Of a DNA stretch of 64,000 nt, positions 33,086-42,400 are shown in pieces. The notes beneath the pieces are model-generated. The model did not search any database. It had not been told where the DNA came from and saw only the letters and a list, made by a program, of their open reading frames with translations. Source of the stretch: Fibrobacterota bacterium (lineage in GTDB: Bacteria; Fibrobacterota; Fibrobacteria; UBA11236). The first letter of the stretch is position 1, and each line of letters begins with the position of its first letter. The DNA is taken from assembly GCA_028287505.1 (NCBI GenBank), contig JAQBPN010000092.1, positions 1 to 64,000 of the forward strand, in the 5' to 3' direction. The position numbers were made by a program, and so were the translations under genes.

Positions 33086-34812
33086 ACCTCCGTTGGGTAT
33101 CCGCGGCGTTACCGGCCTTTTTCATGCTTGCCTGCCTGGACGCCTGCATGGATACCCGGGACGGCAAGGACTCCCTGCAAGGTCCGGGCACGGAAACCGT
33201 GGGGCTGCATGGCATGGCGGTCTACCCGGACGGAACGCCCGCCAAGAACGCCGATGTGATCGTCCGATCGGCGCGCTATCTCCCCAACGCCTTCCCGCAT
33301 ACCGGACGTGCCTACGATCAGGGCGCGACGACCACGGACGCGCTGGGCCGCTATAGCTTGGACTCCCTGCTGCCGGGCGCATACGCCATCGAGATCCGGG
33401 ACAGCGGCAACCAGGCGGCCCTGGTGCGCCATACCCTGGGCCGCGACAGGGAATCCCGGGCCGCGCCCCAGGCGCTGCTCCTCAGCCTGGCGGCCATCAG
33501 CGGCCGGCTCGAACGGCCGGAAGGCCTCAAGGTCCATGCGTCCGTCGGCGTTTACGGCTTGGAGCGGCGCGTCTTCAATGAATTCGAAACCGGCAAGTTC
33601 ATGATCGCGGACCTGCCCCAGGGAGAATACACCCTGCGCGTCACCTCCCTGGACACGGTGCTGGGAGGCGTGGACGTGCCCGGCATCCAGGCCGTGGCCA
33701 AGGCCAACGTGGACATCGGCAGGGTGCTGTTGGATACCCTCAAGGAGGATTACACCACGTGGGCCCGGTCCCGCCAGGTGTTCATCCGCACCGGCAAGGC
33801 GGGGGCGAACGTCGCGGGGACGGTGGCGGATTTCCCCTTGGCCATCCATCTGGACTCGGCCGATTTTCCCTTCGACACCTCGAGCGCGCCCTACGGGTCG
33901 GACATCCGTTTCGCCAGCGCCGCGGGCGCCCCCCTGCGCTATGAGATAGAGGCCTGGGACGCGGCCCGGCGCGTGGCCGTCATCTGGGTGCGCGTGGATA
34001 CTTTGCGCGGGAACGACGACGGGCAGTTCATCCGCATGTATTGGGGCAAGCCCGGCGCGGAAGCCTTGTCGTATGGGCGATCGGTTTTCGACACGGCCCT
34101 GGGATACCGCAACGTATGGCATCTCAACGAAGATCCGCGCACGGCGGGCCTGATTCTGGACGCGACCGCCTCCGGCAACGATGCCGTCTCCCCCGTCCCC
34201 TACGCCACGGATACCAACACGGCCCCCGTGTACCAGGGAGTGTATTTCAACGGCAGGCAAGGATCCCTGACCACGAACCAATCGGTCCGGCCCCCGGGGT
34301 CCTTGACCATTTCCCTGTGGTTCCAATCCTTCTCGCAGGGGAAACTGCTGGGGTTCCAGAACACTCCCGCGGGCACGGCCGCCACCCGCTTCGATCGCCA
34401 TTTCTGGATCGACAAGAACGGCCACATCCGCTTCGGCGTGAACTCCGCGGATACGGCCGGGAAGGTTTTGCCCAATACGCGCTATGTGTCCTATACGGAC
34501 GGATATGCCGACGATTGGGAATGGCATCATGTGGCCGTGACAATGGCGCCGGATTCCCCCATGGCCCTTTATTTCGACGGAGCCTTTTCGGATCGGGACA
34601 CGGCCACCCGGGGCGCGGAAGACTATTCCGGGTATTGGAGGATGGGCACCGGATCCCTGGAGGGTTGGCTCTCGACCCCGGTACGGGAATACTTCTACGG
34701 CGCCCTGGACGAGGTGCGTATCGAAGCGATCGTCCGGAGTCCGGATTGGATCAAACTTTCCTTCGAGACCCAGAAACTCAAATCCACCGTAGTGAAGATT
34801 GCGCCGGAGTAA
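33082..34812 (+). CDS. DUF2341/LamG-domain lipoprotein
   Basis: A 576-residue lipoprotein (signal peptide with lipobox MLAC or LDAC). A carboxypeptidase-regulatory-like domain (about residues 40-110) opens GLHGMAVYPDGTPAKNADVIV. DUF2341 follows (about 250-350): FPLAIHLDSADFPF, YGSDIRFASAAGAPLRYEIE, QFIRMYWGKPGAE. A LamG/concanavalin-like domain covers about 390-570 (GSLTISLWFQSFSQGKLLG, WHHVAVTMAPDSPMALYFDG, GALDEVRIEAIVRSPDW). These modules bind glycans on the cell surface of Fibrobacter-type bacteria. The start overlaps the TIGR02147 stop. Confidence 0.9.
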   Translation: MNLRWVSAALPAFFMLACLDACMDTRDGKDSLQGPGTETVGLHGMAVYPDGTPAKNADVIVRSARYLPNAFPHTGRAYDQGATTTDALGRYSLDSLLPGAYAIEIRDSGNQAALVRHTLGRDRESRAAPQALLLSLAAISGRLERPEGLKVHASVGVYGLERRVFNEFETGKFMIADLPQGEYTLRVTSLDTVLGGVDVPGIQAVAKANVDIGRVLLDTLKEDYTTWARSRQVFIRTGKAGANVAGTVADFPLAIHLDSADFPFDTSSAPYGSDIRFASAAGAPLRYEIEAWDAARRVAVIWVRVDTLRGNDDGQFIRMYWGKPGAEALSYGRSVFDTALGYRNVWHLNEDPRTAGLILDATASGNDAVSPVPYATDTNTAPVYQGVYFNGRQGSLTTNQSVRPPGSLTISLWFQSFSQGKLLGFQNTPAGTAATRFDRHFWIDKNGHIRFGVNSADTAGKVLPNTRYVSYTDGYADDWEWHHVAVTMAPDSPMALYFDGAFSDRDTATRGAEDYSGYWRMGTGSLEGWLSTPVREYFYGALDEVRIEAIVRSPDWIKLSFETQKLKSTVVKIAPE

Positions 34813-34837
34813 TCGGGAATAACGGTGATTTCCCACA

Positions 34838-34860
34838 AGGCACCATGGAAAATGGTGCCT
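34838..34860. repeat. REP-like hairpin, copy 2
   Basis: AGGCACCAT (34838-34846) pairs perfectly with ATGGTGCCT (34852-34860) around loop GGAAA, 25 bp after the lipoprotein stop. It is the same element as 29331-29359. The rest of 34813-35107 shows no gene. Confidence 0.7.
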
Positions 34861-35107
34861 GCTTCCCCCGCCTCCCGCCCAATCCCATCCGGTTGGGTCC
34901 CAATTTTCAAGAAGCGTAATCGTTTCAACTAAAAAATCCCCGCTCCTGTTGTTATCTATTTGACCGCGCACTCGTTCCGTTTTTCCGATCCAACACGCTT
35001 CCCGATGGGGCCCTTCTCCTTGGAACCGTGACGGATCATATGCGGCGGGTTCGCAATGTGATTTCCATGACGTGTTCTCGCACATTGAATCGACAGGAAA
35101 AATCCCC

Positions 35108-38100
35108 ATGTTACGCTCCACCCGAGTTGAAGCCATGAACAAGACCGGAATGCAAAGCAGGACTTTCACCGGAGCGATGCGGGCCGTCCTGCTGACGGCG
35201 GCGCTGCTGCTGGGCTGGTCGCGATCGGAAAGCGCCAATATTCTGTTCGTGGTGGGGAGTACGACCCTCAATGCGGGTGATTCCCATGTCAACGATTGGC
35301 TGCACCTGACCAACCATACCGTGACCATCAAGACCGGTCTGGCGGCCGTGGCCGGCGACACCACCGGAAAGGACCTGGTCATCATCTCTTCCACCGTGAC
35401 TTCCGCGGATGTGAATACGAAATTCAAGAACGTGAAAAAACCGGTGTTGACGTGGGAGGCTTCCCTTTTCAATCCAATGGGCATGACCGGGGCGGTTTCC
35501 GGGACCGATTTCGGCACTACGGCCGCGCAAACCACCGTCGTCGTTAAGCTTCCCGCCCACGCGCTCGCCGGCTACGGAGCCCTTACGGGTACGCCGACGG
35601 TCTATACTTCGGCCGACATCGTCTCATGGGGCGTTCCCAACGCCAACGCCATCAAGGTCGCGACGCTTGCCGGAGACGCCACCAAGTGGACCTATTTCGC
35701 TTATGAGACGGGCAGCGCCATGATAGGTCTCACCGCGCCGGCCCGTAGGGTCGCTTTCCTGTTGGCGGATCTCGGCGCCTCCAAGTTCAACGGCATCGGG
35801 GATACCTTCCTGCAGTCGGCCATCAATTGGAGTCTTGGCTATACCATGCCGGTCATCACCTTGTTCCCGGCCGACGCCACGGTGAATCCGGGACAGACGG
35901 CCACGTTCACCATGGCCGCGACCGGAGTGCCCACTCCGACATGCACCTGGTATCGCCAGCCGGCAGGCACGCTCGTGGCCAGCACCTGCACGTATGTCAC
36001 CGCCCCCGTCACGGCCGCCGACGACGGCGCCGTTTTCCTGGCCAACACCAGCAATGCCGTCACCTCCATGGGCGTGGGAACCGCCACCCTGACGGTGAGG
36101 ATTCCGCCTACCGTCACCAGCCAGTCGGGCAACGTGACCGCAGTGCTCGGAACTTCCGCGTTATTCACCGCGGCAGCCTCCGGAACGGCCCCTTTGAGTT
36201 ATCAGTGGAGAAGGGGATTGACGGATATCCCGGGAGCCACCGCCGCTTCCTATACCATTCCCTCCGTAGCCGCCGCCGATGACGGCTCCAATTTCTCCTG
36301 CCGGATATCCAATGCCGCGGGAACGGCGACCACCAACCCGGCCGTCTTGACCGTCCTCACGCCCCCGGTCATTACGCTCCAGCCCTTGAACCGTACGGTG
36401 ACTCAGGGTCAGACCGCGCCCTTCACGGTTTTGGCGACGGGTCCGGGTACCTTGACTTACCAATGGCGCAAGAACGGCGCGTCGATCGCCGGAGCCACGG
36501 ACGCCGTCTATATCACGCCTCCGACGGTAGCGGCCGACAACAACGCCTCCTTCAGCGTGATCGTGGGCAATGCCGCCGGCACGGTCACCAGTATTCCCGT
36601 CACCCTCACCGTCATCAGCCCGCCGGTCATCACCCTCCCCCCGGCCAACCGGACCGTCGTCGTCGGACAGACCGCGGCCTTCTCGGTCACGGCGACCGGA
36701 GCTTCCCTGACGTATCAGTGGCGCAAGAACGGCGGATCGATAGCCGGCGCCACCGCCGCGACCTATACCACGCCGCCGACGGTGGCCGGGGACAACAATG
36801 CCAGCTTCGATGTTATCGTCGCCAATCCCGCGGGTTCCGTGTTCAGCGCCGCCGCGGTCCTGACCGTCAACGGGCCTCCGGTCATCAACACGCAACCCGC
36901 GCCCAAAACCGTCGCCCCGGGCCAGACCGCGGAATTCGCGGTCTTCGCCACCGGGAACGGGGGTTTGACCTACCAATGGAGAAAGAACGGCACGGCCATC
37001 CCGGGAGCCACCCTTTACCTTTACACGACCCCGCCGGTCACGGATTTGGACAACGGAGCCCTCTTTGACGTGATAGTCTCCGCTCCGGGCGGATCCGTCA
37101 CCAGCGCGCCCGCCCTCCTGACGGTGAGCAGCTCTTCCGCGGCCACGTATCCTTTCAGCGACGGCTTCGAATCGGGAACTTTCGCTCCCTATTGGTCCTT
37201 CTACAAATCCAACGTCCTCGGCCGCACCATCGTGACCAGCGCCGGCATCCCCTATAGCGGCAGCTATCATGCGGCCATGGACGTCAACAGCGCTTCCGTC
37301 TCCACCTACAATCTGAACGAGATGATCCTGACGATCAATCTGGCCGGGCAATCCAACGTGGAACTGAGCTTCTTCCACAAGATCACGGGCGATGAGGACG
37401 AAGTCCTTCCCGCCTCCTGGAACGGCCATATCAACGGGGACGGCGTGTCCATCAGCGCCAACGGCGCCACCTGGTACAAGGCCCGGGGCACCACGGTTTC
37501 CGAGGGCGGCAGCGAGACCTATCATATCTTCAAAGTCAATCTGGACGCCGTGGCGGCCGCGGCCGGCATCGCCTACAACTCCACCTTCCAGATCAAGTTC
37601 CAGCAATACGACGATTTCGCCACTCCCACCGACGGACACTTCTTCGACAATATCCGCCTGGGCGCGCCCCTGCCCAACCAGCCGCCCACGGTGGCGATCA
37701 CCAGCCCGACGAACGGCTCCGTGTTCACCAACCCCGCCACCGTCTATATCTACAACAATGCCTTCGACGGAGACGGCAGCATCAGCAAGGTGGATTTCTA
37801 CCGAGGCGGCACCACCCTCATCGGCACTTCCACCGTCAGTCCCTTCACCTTCGTCTGGTCCGGCGTCACGCCCGGGGCCTACAGTCTTACCGCCGTGGCC
37901 ACGGACAACCAGAATGCCACGGGCACCTCCGCCCCGGTCTCCATCACGGTGAACGAGGCCGCTCCCTATGTCACGGCCACCGCCACGCCTTCCACGGGCG
38001 GCGCGCCGCTGAACGTGGCCTTCACGGCCAACAACTCAGGGGGCACCGTCACCGGCTGGCTCTGGAATTTCGGGGACGGCAGCAACACCACCTTGCAGAA

Positions 38101-39433
38101 TCCCACCCACCTTTACAACGCTACCGGCGTGTACAACGTTTCCGTCACGGGCTCCGGCCCGGGTGGAAACTCCACCTATCTCCTGACCGTCACCGTGGTG
38201 GCGGCGCCCAACATCACCATCACCGCCACCCCCATTTCCGGAACCCGGCCGTTGACCGTGTCCTTCTCGGTGGCCAACACCGGCGGCGCCATCAACGCTT
38301 ATGCCTGGAACTTCGGGAACGGCGGCACCAGCGGCAGCGCCAATCCGGTATTCACCTACACGACGGCGGGTACCTTCACCGCTACCCTTACCGCCAGCGG
38401 TCCCGGCGGATCCTCCGCGGCCTCCCGCGTCATCACCGTCAATCCCATCCAATACTCCCTGACCATGTGCGCCACCGGCAACGGGACCACCTCGCCTCCG
38501 GTGGGACCTCTCCCCGGCCCCATCAACGAGGGGATGTCCGTCCCCATTACGGCCACGCCCGCAGCCGGGAACCAGTTCGAAACCTGGAGAGTGCAGTCCG
38601 GAACGGTCGCCATCGCCAATCCCGCCTTGCCCGCGACGTCCATGGTCCTGAGCTCCAACGCCACCGTATGCGCGGATTTCCATCCCAATCCCGTCACCTT
38701 GACCGTGGTCCACACCGGCAGCGGCTCCACCACTCCCGTCAGCACCGGCTCCGTGATCCCGGGCCGCAGCTTCGACATCAGCGCCGTGCCCGCGGCGGGA
38801 TTCACCTTCCTGGGTTGGAGCGTGCCCTCCGGAGACGCCGTCATCGCCAATCCGGCCATGCCCGCCACCCACCTGACCATGACGGGGGCCAGCACCGTGC
38901 AAGCGGAGTTCATCCCTGAAAACATAGTGCCCGCCAACAAGAAGCTGGCCATCTCCGGGGAATTGTCCGATGCCTCCGGGAACCGCATCGGGTTCCCGAA
39001 TCCGGAAATCGTGGATGTGAGCATCCGCCTGTGGACCGCGCTCACCGGCGGGACCGCGGCGTATTCGGAAAGCTTCCTGGCCGCCAATTCGCAAGGCGTT
39101 ACCGTGGATGACGGCTTCTTCGTCGCCCGGCTCGGGGAAGGCACCACCACCGGCAACCTGCAACAGGCCATCTCCGGCAATCCCCAGCTCTGGGTGGAGA
39201 TCACCGTGGAAGGCGCCGCCCCGGACGTACTCTCGCCCCGGACGCCCTTGACCGCATCCGCATACGCCCTGGGAGGCGTCCCCACCCTGGTGCCCTTGGC
39301 GGGCGGCGTCATGCACGGCGAAGGGGATCCCAACGCCATCAAGGCGGGCGCATCCATAGGCAGTTATTACGTGAACGACAGCGACAATTCCACTTGGTTG
39401 AAAATCAGCAGCGGTTGGAGCCAGATCCGTTGA
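35108..39433 (+). CDS. Giant secreted protein with Ig-like and PKD repeats
   Basis: About 1,441 residues. ATG at 35108 follows AGGA; ATG at 35135 is an alternative that leaves the signal peptide (AVLLTAALLLGWSRSES) intact. The N-terminal 200 residues resemble a degenerate ThuA/glutamine-amidotransferase fold (ILFVVGSTTLNAGDSHV, LVIISSTV). Five Ig-like repeats follow (YQWRKNG motif in each), a jelly-roll module starting SDGFESGTFAPYWS, an Ig domain with DGDGSISKVDFYRG, two PKD domains (GWLWNFGDG, AYAWNFGNG), two InlB-type repeats (ATGNGTTSPPVG; HTGSGSTTPVSTG), and a C-terminal domain AISGELSDASGNRIG…LTASAYALGG. It is probably a cell-surface adhesin or carbohydrate-binding protein. No catalytic residues are seen. 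Confidence 0.85.
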   Translation: MLRSTRVEAMNKTGMQSRTFTGAMRAVLLTAALLLGWSRSESANILFVVGSTTLNAGDSHVNDWLHLTNHTVTIKTGLAAVAGDTTGKDLVIISSTVTSADVNTKFKNVKKPVLTWEASLFNPMGMTGAVSGTDFGTTAAQTTVVVKLPAHALAGYGALTGTPTVYTSADIVSWGVPNANAIKVATLAGDATKWTYFAYETGSAMIGLTAPARRVAFLLADLGASKFNGIGDTFLQSAINWSLGYTMPVITLFPADATVNPGQTATFTMAATGVPTPTCTWYRQPAGTLVASTCTYVTAPVTAADDGAVFLANTSNAVTSMGVGTATLTVRIPPTVTSQSGNVTAVLGTSALFTAAASGTAPLSYQWRRGLTDIPGATAASYTIPSVAAADDGSNFSCRISNAAGTATTNPAVLTVLTPPVITLQPLNRTVTQGQTAPFTVLATGPGTLTYQWRKNGASIAGATDAVYITPPTVAADNNASFSVIVGNAAGTVTSIPVTLTVISPPVITLPPANRTVVVGQTAAFSVTATGASLTYQWRKNGGSIAGATAATYTTPPTVAGDNNASFDVIVANPAGSVFSAAAVLTVNGPPVINTQPAPKTVAPGQTAEFAVFATGNGGLTYQWRKNGTAIPGATLYLYTTPPVTDLDNGALFDVIVSAPGGSVTSAPALLTVSSSSAATYPFSDGFESGTFAPYWSFYKSNVLGRTIVTSAGIPYSGSYHAAMDVNSASVSTYNLNEMILTINLAGQSNVELSFFHKITGDEDEVLPASWNGHINGDGVSISANGATWYKARGTTVSEGGSETYHIFKVNLDAVAAAAGIAYNSTFQIKFQQYDDFATPTDGHFFDNIRLGAPLPNQPPTVAITSPTNGSVFTNPATVYIYNNAFDGDGSISKVDFYRGGTTLIGTSTVSPFTFVWSGVTPGAYSLTAVATDNQNATGTSAPVSITVNEAAPYVTATATPSTGGAPLNVAFTANNSGGTVTGWLWNFGDGSNTTLQNPTHLYNATGVYNVSVTGSGPGGNSTYLLTVTVVAAPNITITATPISGTRPLTVSFSVANTGGAINAYAWNFGNGGTSGSANPVFTYTTAGTFTATLTASGPGGSSAASRVITVNPIQYSLTMCATGNGTTSPPVGPLPGPINEGMSVPITATPAAGNQFETWRVQSGTVAIANPALPATSMVLSSNATVCADFHPNPVTLTVVHTGSGSTTPVSTGSVIPGRSFDISAVPAAGFTFLGWSVPSGDAVIANPAMPATHLTMTGASTVQAEFIPENIVPANKKLAISGELSDASGNRIGFPNPEIVDVSIRLWTALTGGTAAYSESFLAANSQGVTVDDGFFVARLGEGTTTGNLQQAISGNPQLWVEITVEGAAPDVLSPRTPLTASAYALGGVPTLVPLAGGVMHGEGDPNAIKAGASIGSYYVNDSDNSTWLKISSGWSQIR

Positions 39434-39476
39434 AGACGCGCGGACCCATGCCGTACCGGACTTTCACCATGATTGG

Positions 39477-42400
39477 ATGCGTGCCATGAGAAAACTGAAA
39501 TCCACTTGGCTGCTGGCCTCCCTGGCGGCATTCTCCTCCGCCTTCGCCATCCGGCCGGATACCCCGCCGGGGGATTCCGCGACCGCGGCCGCCCAGGCGG
39601 CCCGATCCGCGACCTTCCGGGAACACAGGCTGGCGAAGCTGGAACGCTTGGGGTTCAAGCATTTACTGGACTCCGGCGAGACGGATGGCGGCAAACGCAT
39701 CGGCCTCAAAGGCCCGGCGGAGAAAAGGATCCTGGAAAGGCTGAACCGCAGGCTGGCCAAGGTGGACGGCGAGGTGAGGGTCACCCAGGTACAGGAGGAC
39801 GGGCTGGGAAACCGGCATGTGCGCCTACTGCAGTATTACAAAGGCATTCCCATCATCGGCACGGACATGGTGGTGCACGTGGATGCGCAGAACCGGATCT
39901 ACGCCTTGGGAGGCAACACGGCCCAGGGCCTGTCCCTGTCCCTTTCGGCCCGCTTGAGCGTGGATGCGGCGGAAGCTTCCGCACGCCAGGCCTTGCGATT
40001 GGATCTGACGGCGCAATCCCTGGAAGCCCCCAAGCAGGTGATCTACGACGGCAAGCTGGCCTACGAAGTGGTTTTGCCCGGGACCAAGCCGGACGTGTGG
40101 CAAAGCTACGTGGACGCCAACACCGGGGAAATCCTGTACCAGGCGAACCGCGTTCTGCATGCGGCGCCGGTGGGCGGCGCCCAGGCCGTGGTGCACGGAT
40201 TGATCCTCCCCGATGAGGGCGGCACGGACGAGAACATCGACGGATGGCTGGACACGCAGAACCGGTATTTCCTCCAACATACCGCCAACCAATGGGGCGT
40301 GTACGATGAGGATGCCGCCGATTGGGAACAGCAAGCCACTCCCGATTGGGCCTTGAACGATCGCGCGGCCATGTCGCTCGGCCGCAATCTCGCCCTGACC
40401 CAGGATTACGTCAAGAACGTGCTGGGCCGGAACAGCTTCGACGATCATGGGGCTTTCGCCCGGGCCATCGTGCACGAAGGCACCAGTTACGTGAACGCCT
40501 TCTGGGACGGTTCCTATCTGCATTTCGGGGACGGCAACGGGACCACGGCCAATCCGCTCACGGTCATGGACGTGGTGGCCCACGAGTACGGCCACGCCAT
40601 CACCCAATACACTTCCAATCTGAACTACTCCGGCGAATCCGGGGCGCTCAACGAATCCTTTTCCGACATCATGGGCACCCTGGTGGAGTTCCACACCCAG
40701 CCGGACGGGCGCTCCGCCTATCCCGCCGGGTTGAACGGCCGCGCCGATTACCTGGTGGGCGAAGACTGCTGGGTCAGCGGGGAAGCCCTGCGGGACATGC
40801 GCAATCCCATGCGTTACGGGCAGCCGTCCTATTACGGCGGCACCTACTGGGCTCCGGGCAACGACGTGCACACCAACAGCGGCGTGCAGAACTTCGCCCT
40901 CTTCCTGCTGGCCGAAGGCGGCAACGCCGCCAACGACGGCCATGCCTACAACATCCCGGGTCTGGGGATCCAGACGGCGGGGCGCATCGCCCTGTACGCG
41001 AACATGTTCCTTCTGACCAGCACATCCCAATACCGGGATGCGCGCGATGCGTGGGTCCTGGCCGCGGTCACCCTGGGCTACGATGCGGCCACGGTCAGCG
41101 CCGTCTGGACGGCCTGCGGCATCGCTCCCATGGAAAGCCATCTGGCCGCCGCTCCCGCCTCGCTGGATTTCGGGAACGTGGGCGTGGGAAGCGTTTCCAC
41201 CCTGGTCCTGACCTTGCGCAACGATGCGGCCGCGGCCACTTTGGTCAATGCCCTGGCATTTTCCAATCCGCGCTTTTCCACCACCGCCACCTTGCCGATT
41301 TCCGTACCCGCCGGCGGCTCCGTGCCCGTGTCCGTCCGGTACAGTCCCAATGCCTTCGCCGCGGATGCGGGAACGCTTTCCATTTCCAGCAACGCAGCGG
41401 ACCATCCCGCGATTTCCGTGCCCCTGACCGGGACCGGCACCGCCGGACCGCAGGCCTCCCTAACGCCCCCCAGCCTGGCCTTCAGCTTCGCTCCCAGCGA
41501 TGCCCCCGCCGACCGCACCGCCACCCTGGCCAATCTGGGCGCGGCCGATCTGACCTTCACGGTTTCCGTATCCGCCCAGGCCAATCCAACCGCGTCCGCC
41601 CTGGCCAACCCGGGCGCTCTCGCGGGAATGCCCGCCTCGCTGCCGACGCCCCGGAACGATCTCATCTATGCCGCCGCCAATTACTCCCAGCCCTTCGCGC
41701 CGGGACAGGTCATCGTGGCCTTCAAATCCGGCCGCCAGGACTTCGCCGATCCCGGCACCGGCGGCTTCGCCGAATCGATGCGGGAACTCGCCATCGCCAA
41801 AACCCCCGGAACCGGGCTCCGATCCCATGGCGGCCGCAAGCTGGTGCTCATGCACCTGGCCGCCGCGGGCGCTCCCACGGTGCAGCAGGCCATCGCCATC
41901 ATCCGCAGCGACGCCAACGTCGAGTACGCGGAACCGAACTATATCCGGGAGCTCGTGGCCATCCCCAACGACGCCGCCTTCGGAAATCTCTACGGCATGC
42001 ACAACACCGGCCAATCCGGCGGCCGGGTCGACGCGGATATCGACGCGCCGGAAGCCTGGGACCGTTTCACCGGCAACAAAAGCCTCATCCTGGGACTCAT
42101 CGATACCGGCATCGATTATCTGCATCCGGATCTCGCGGCCAACGTCTGGACCAACCTGGCGGAGCTGAACGGAACTCCGGGAGCGGACGATGACGGCAAT
42201 GGATTCATCGACGACGTGCACGGATACGATTTCATCAACAACGATTCCGATCCCATGGACGACCATTACCACGGGACCCATTGCGCCGGGACCATCGCCG
42301 GAGTGGGCAACAACGGCGTGGGAGTGGCGGGAGTGGCCTGGACCGCCAACGTGGCGGCCCTGAAGATCTTCAATTCCGGCGGCTCCACCACGGACGCCGC

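Noticed and set aside
33109-35535. An 808-codon open frame on the reverse strand
   Set aside because: It lies opposite the DUF2341 lipoprotein and the start of the Ig/PKD gene, has no signal peptide or domain, and its composition (Gly, Arg, Val, His) is what high-G+C antisense frames give.
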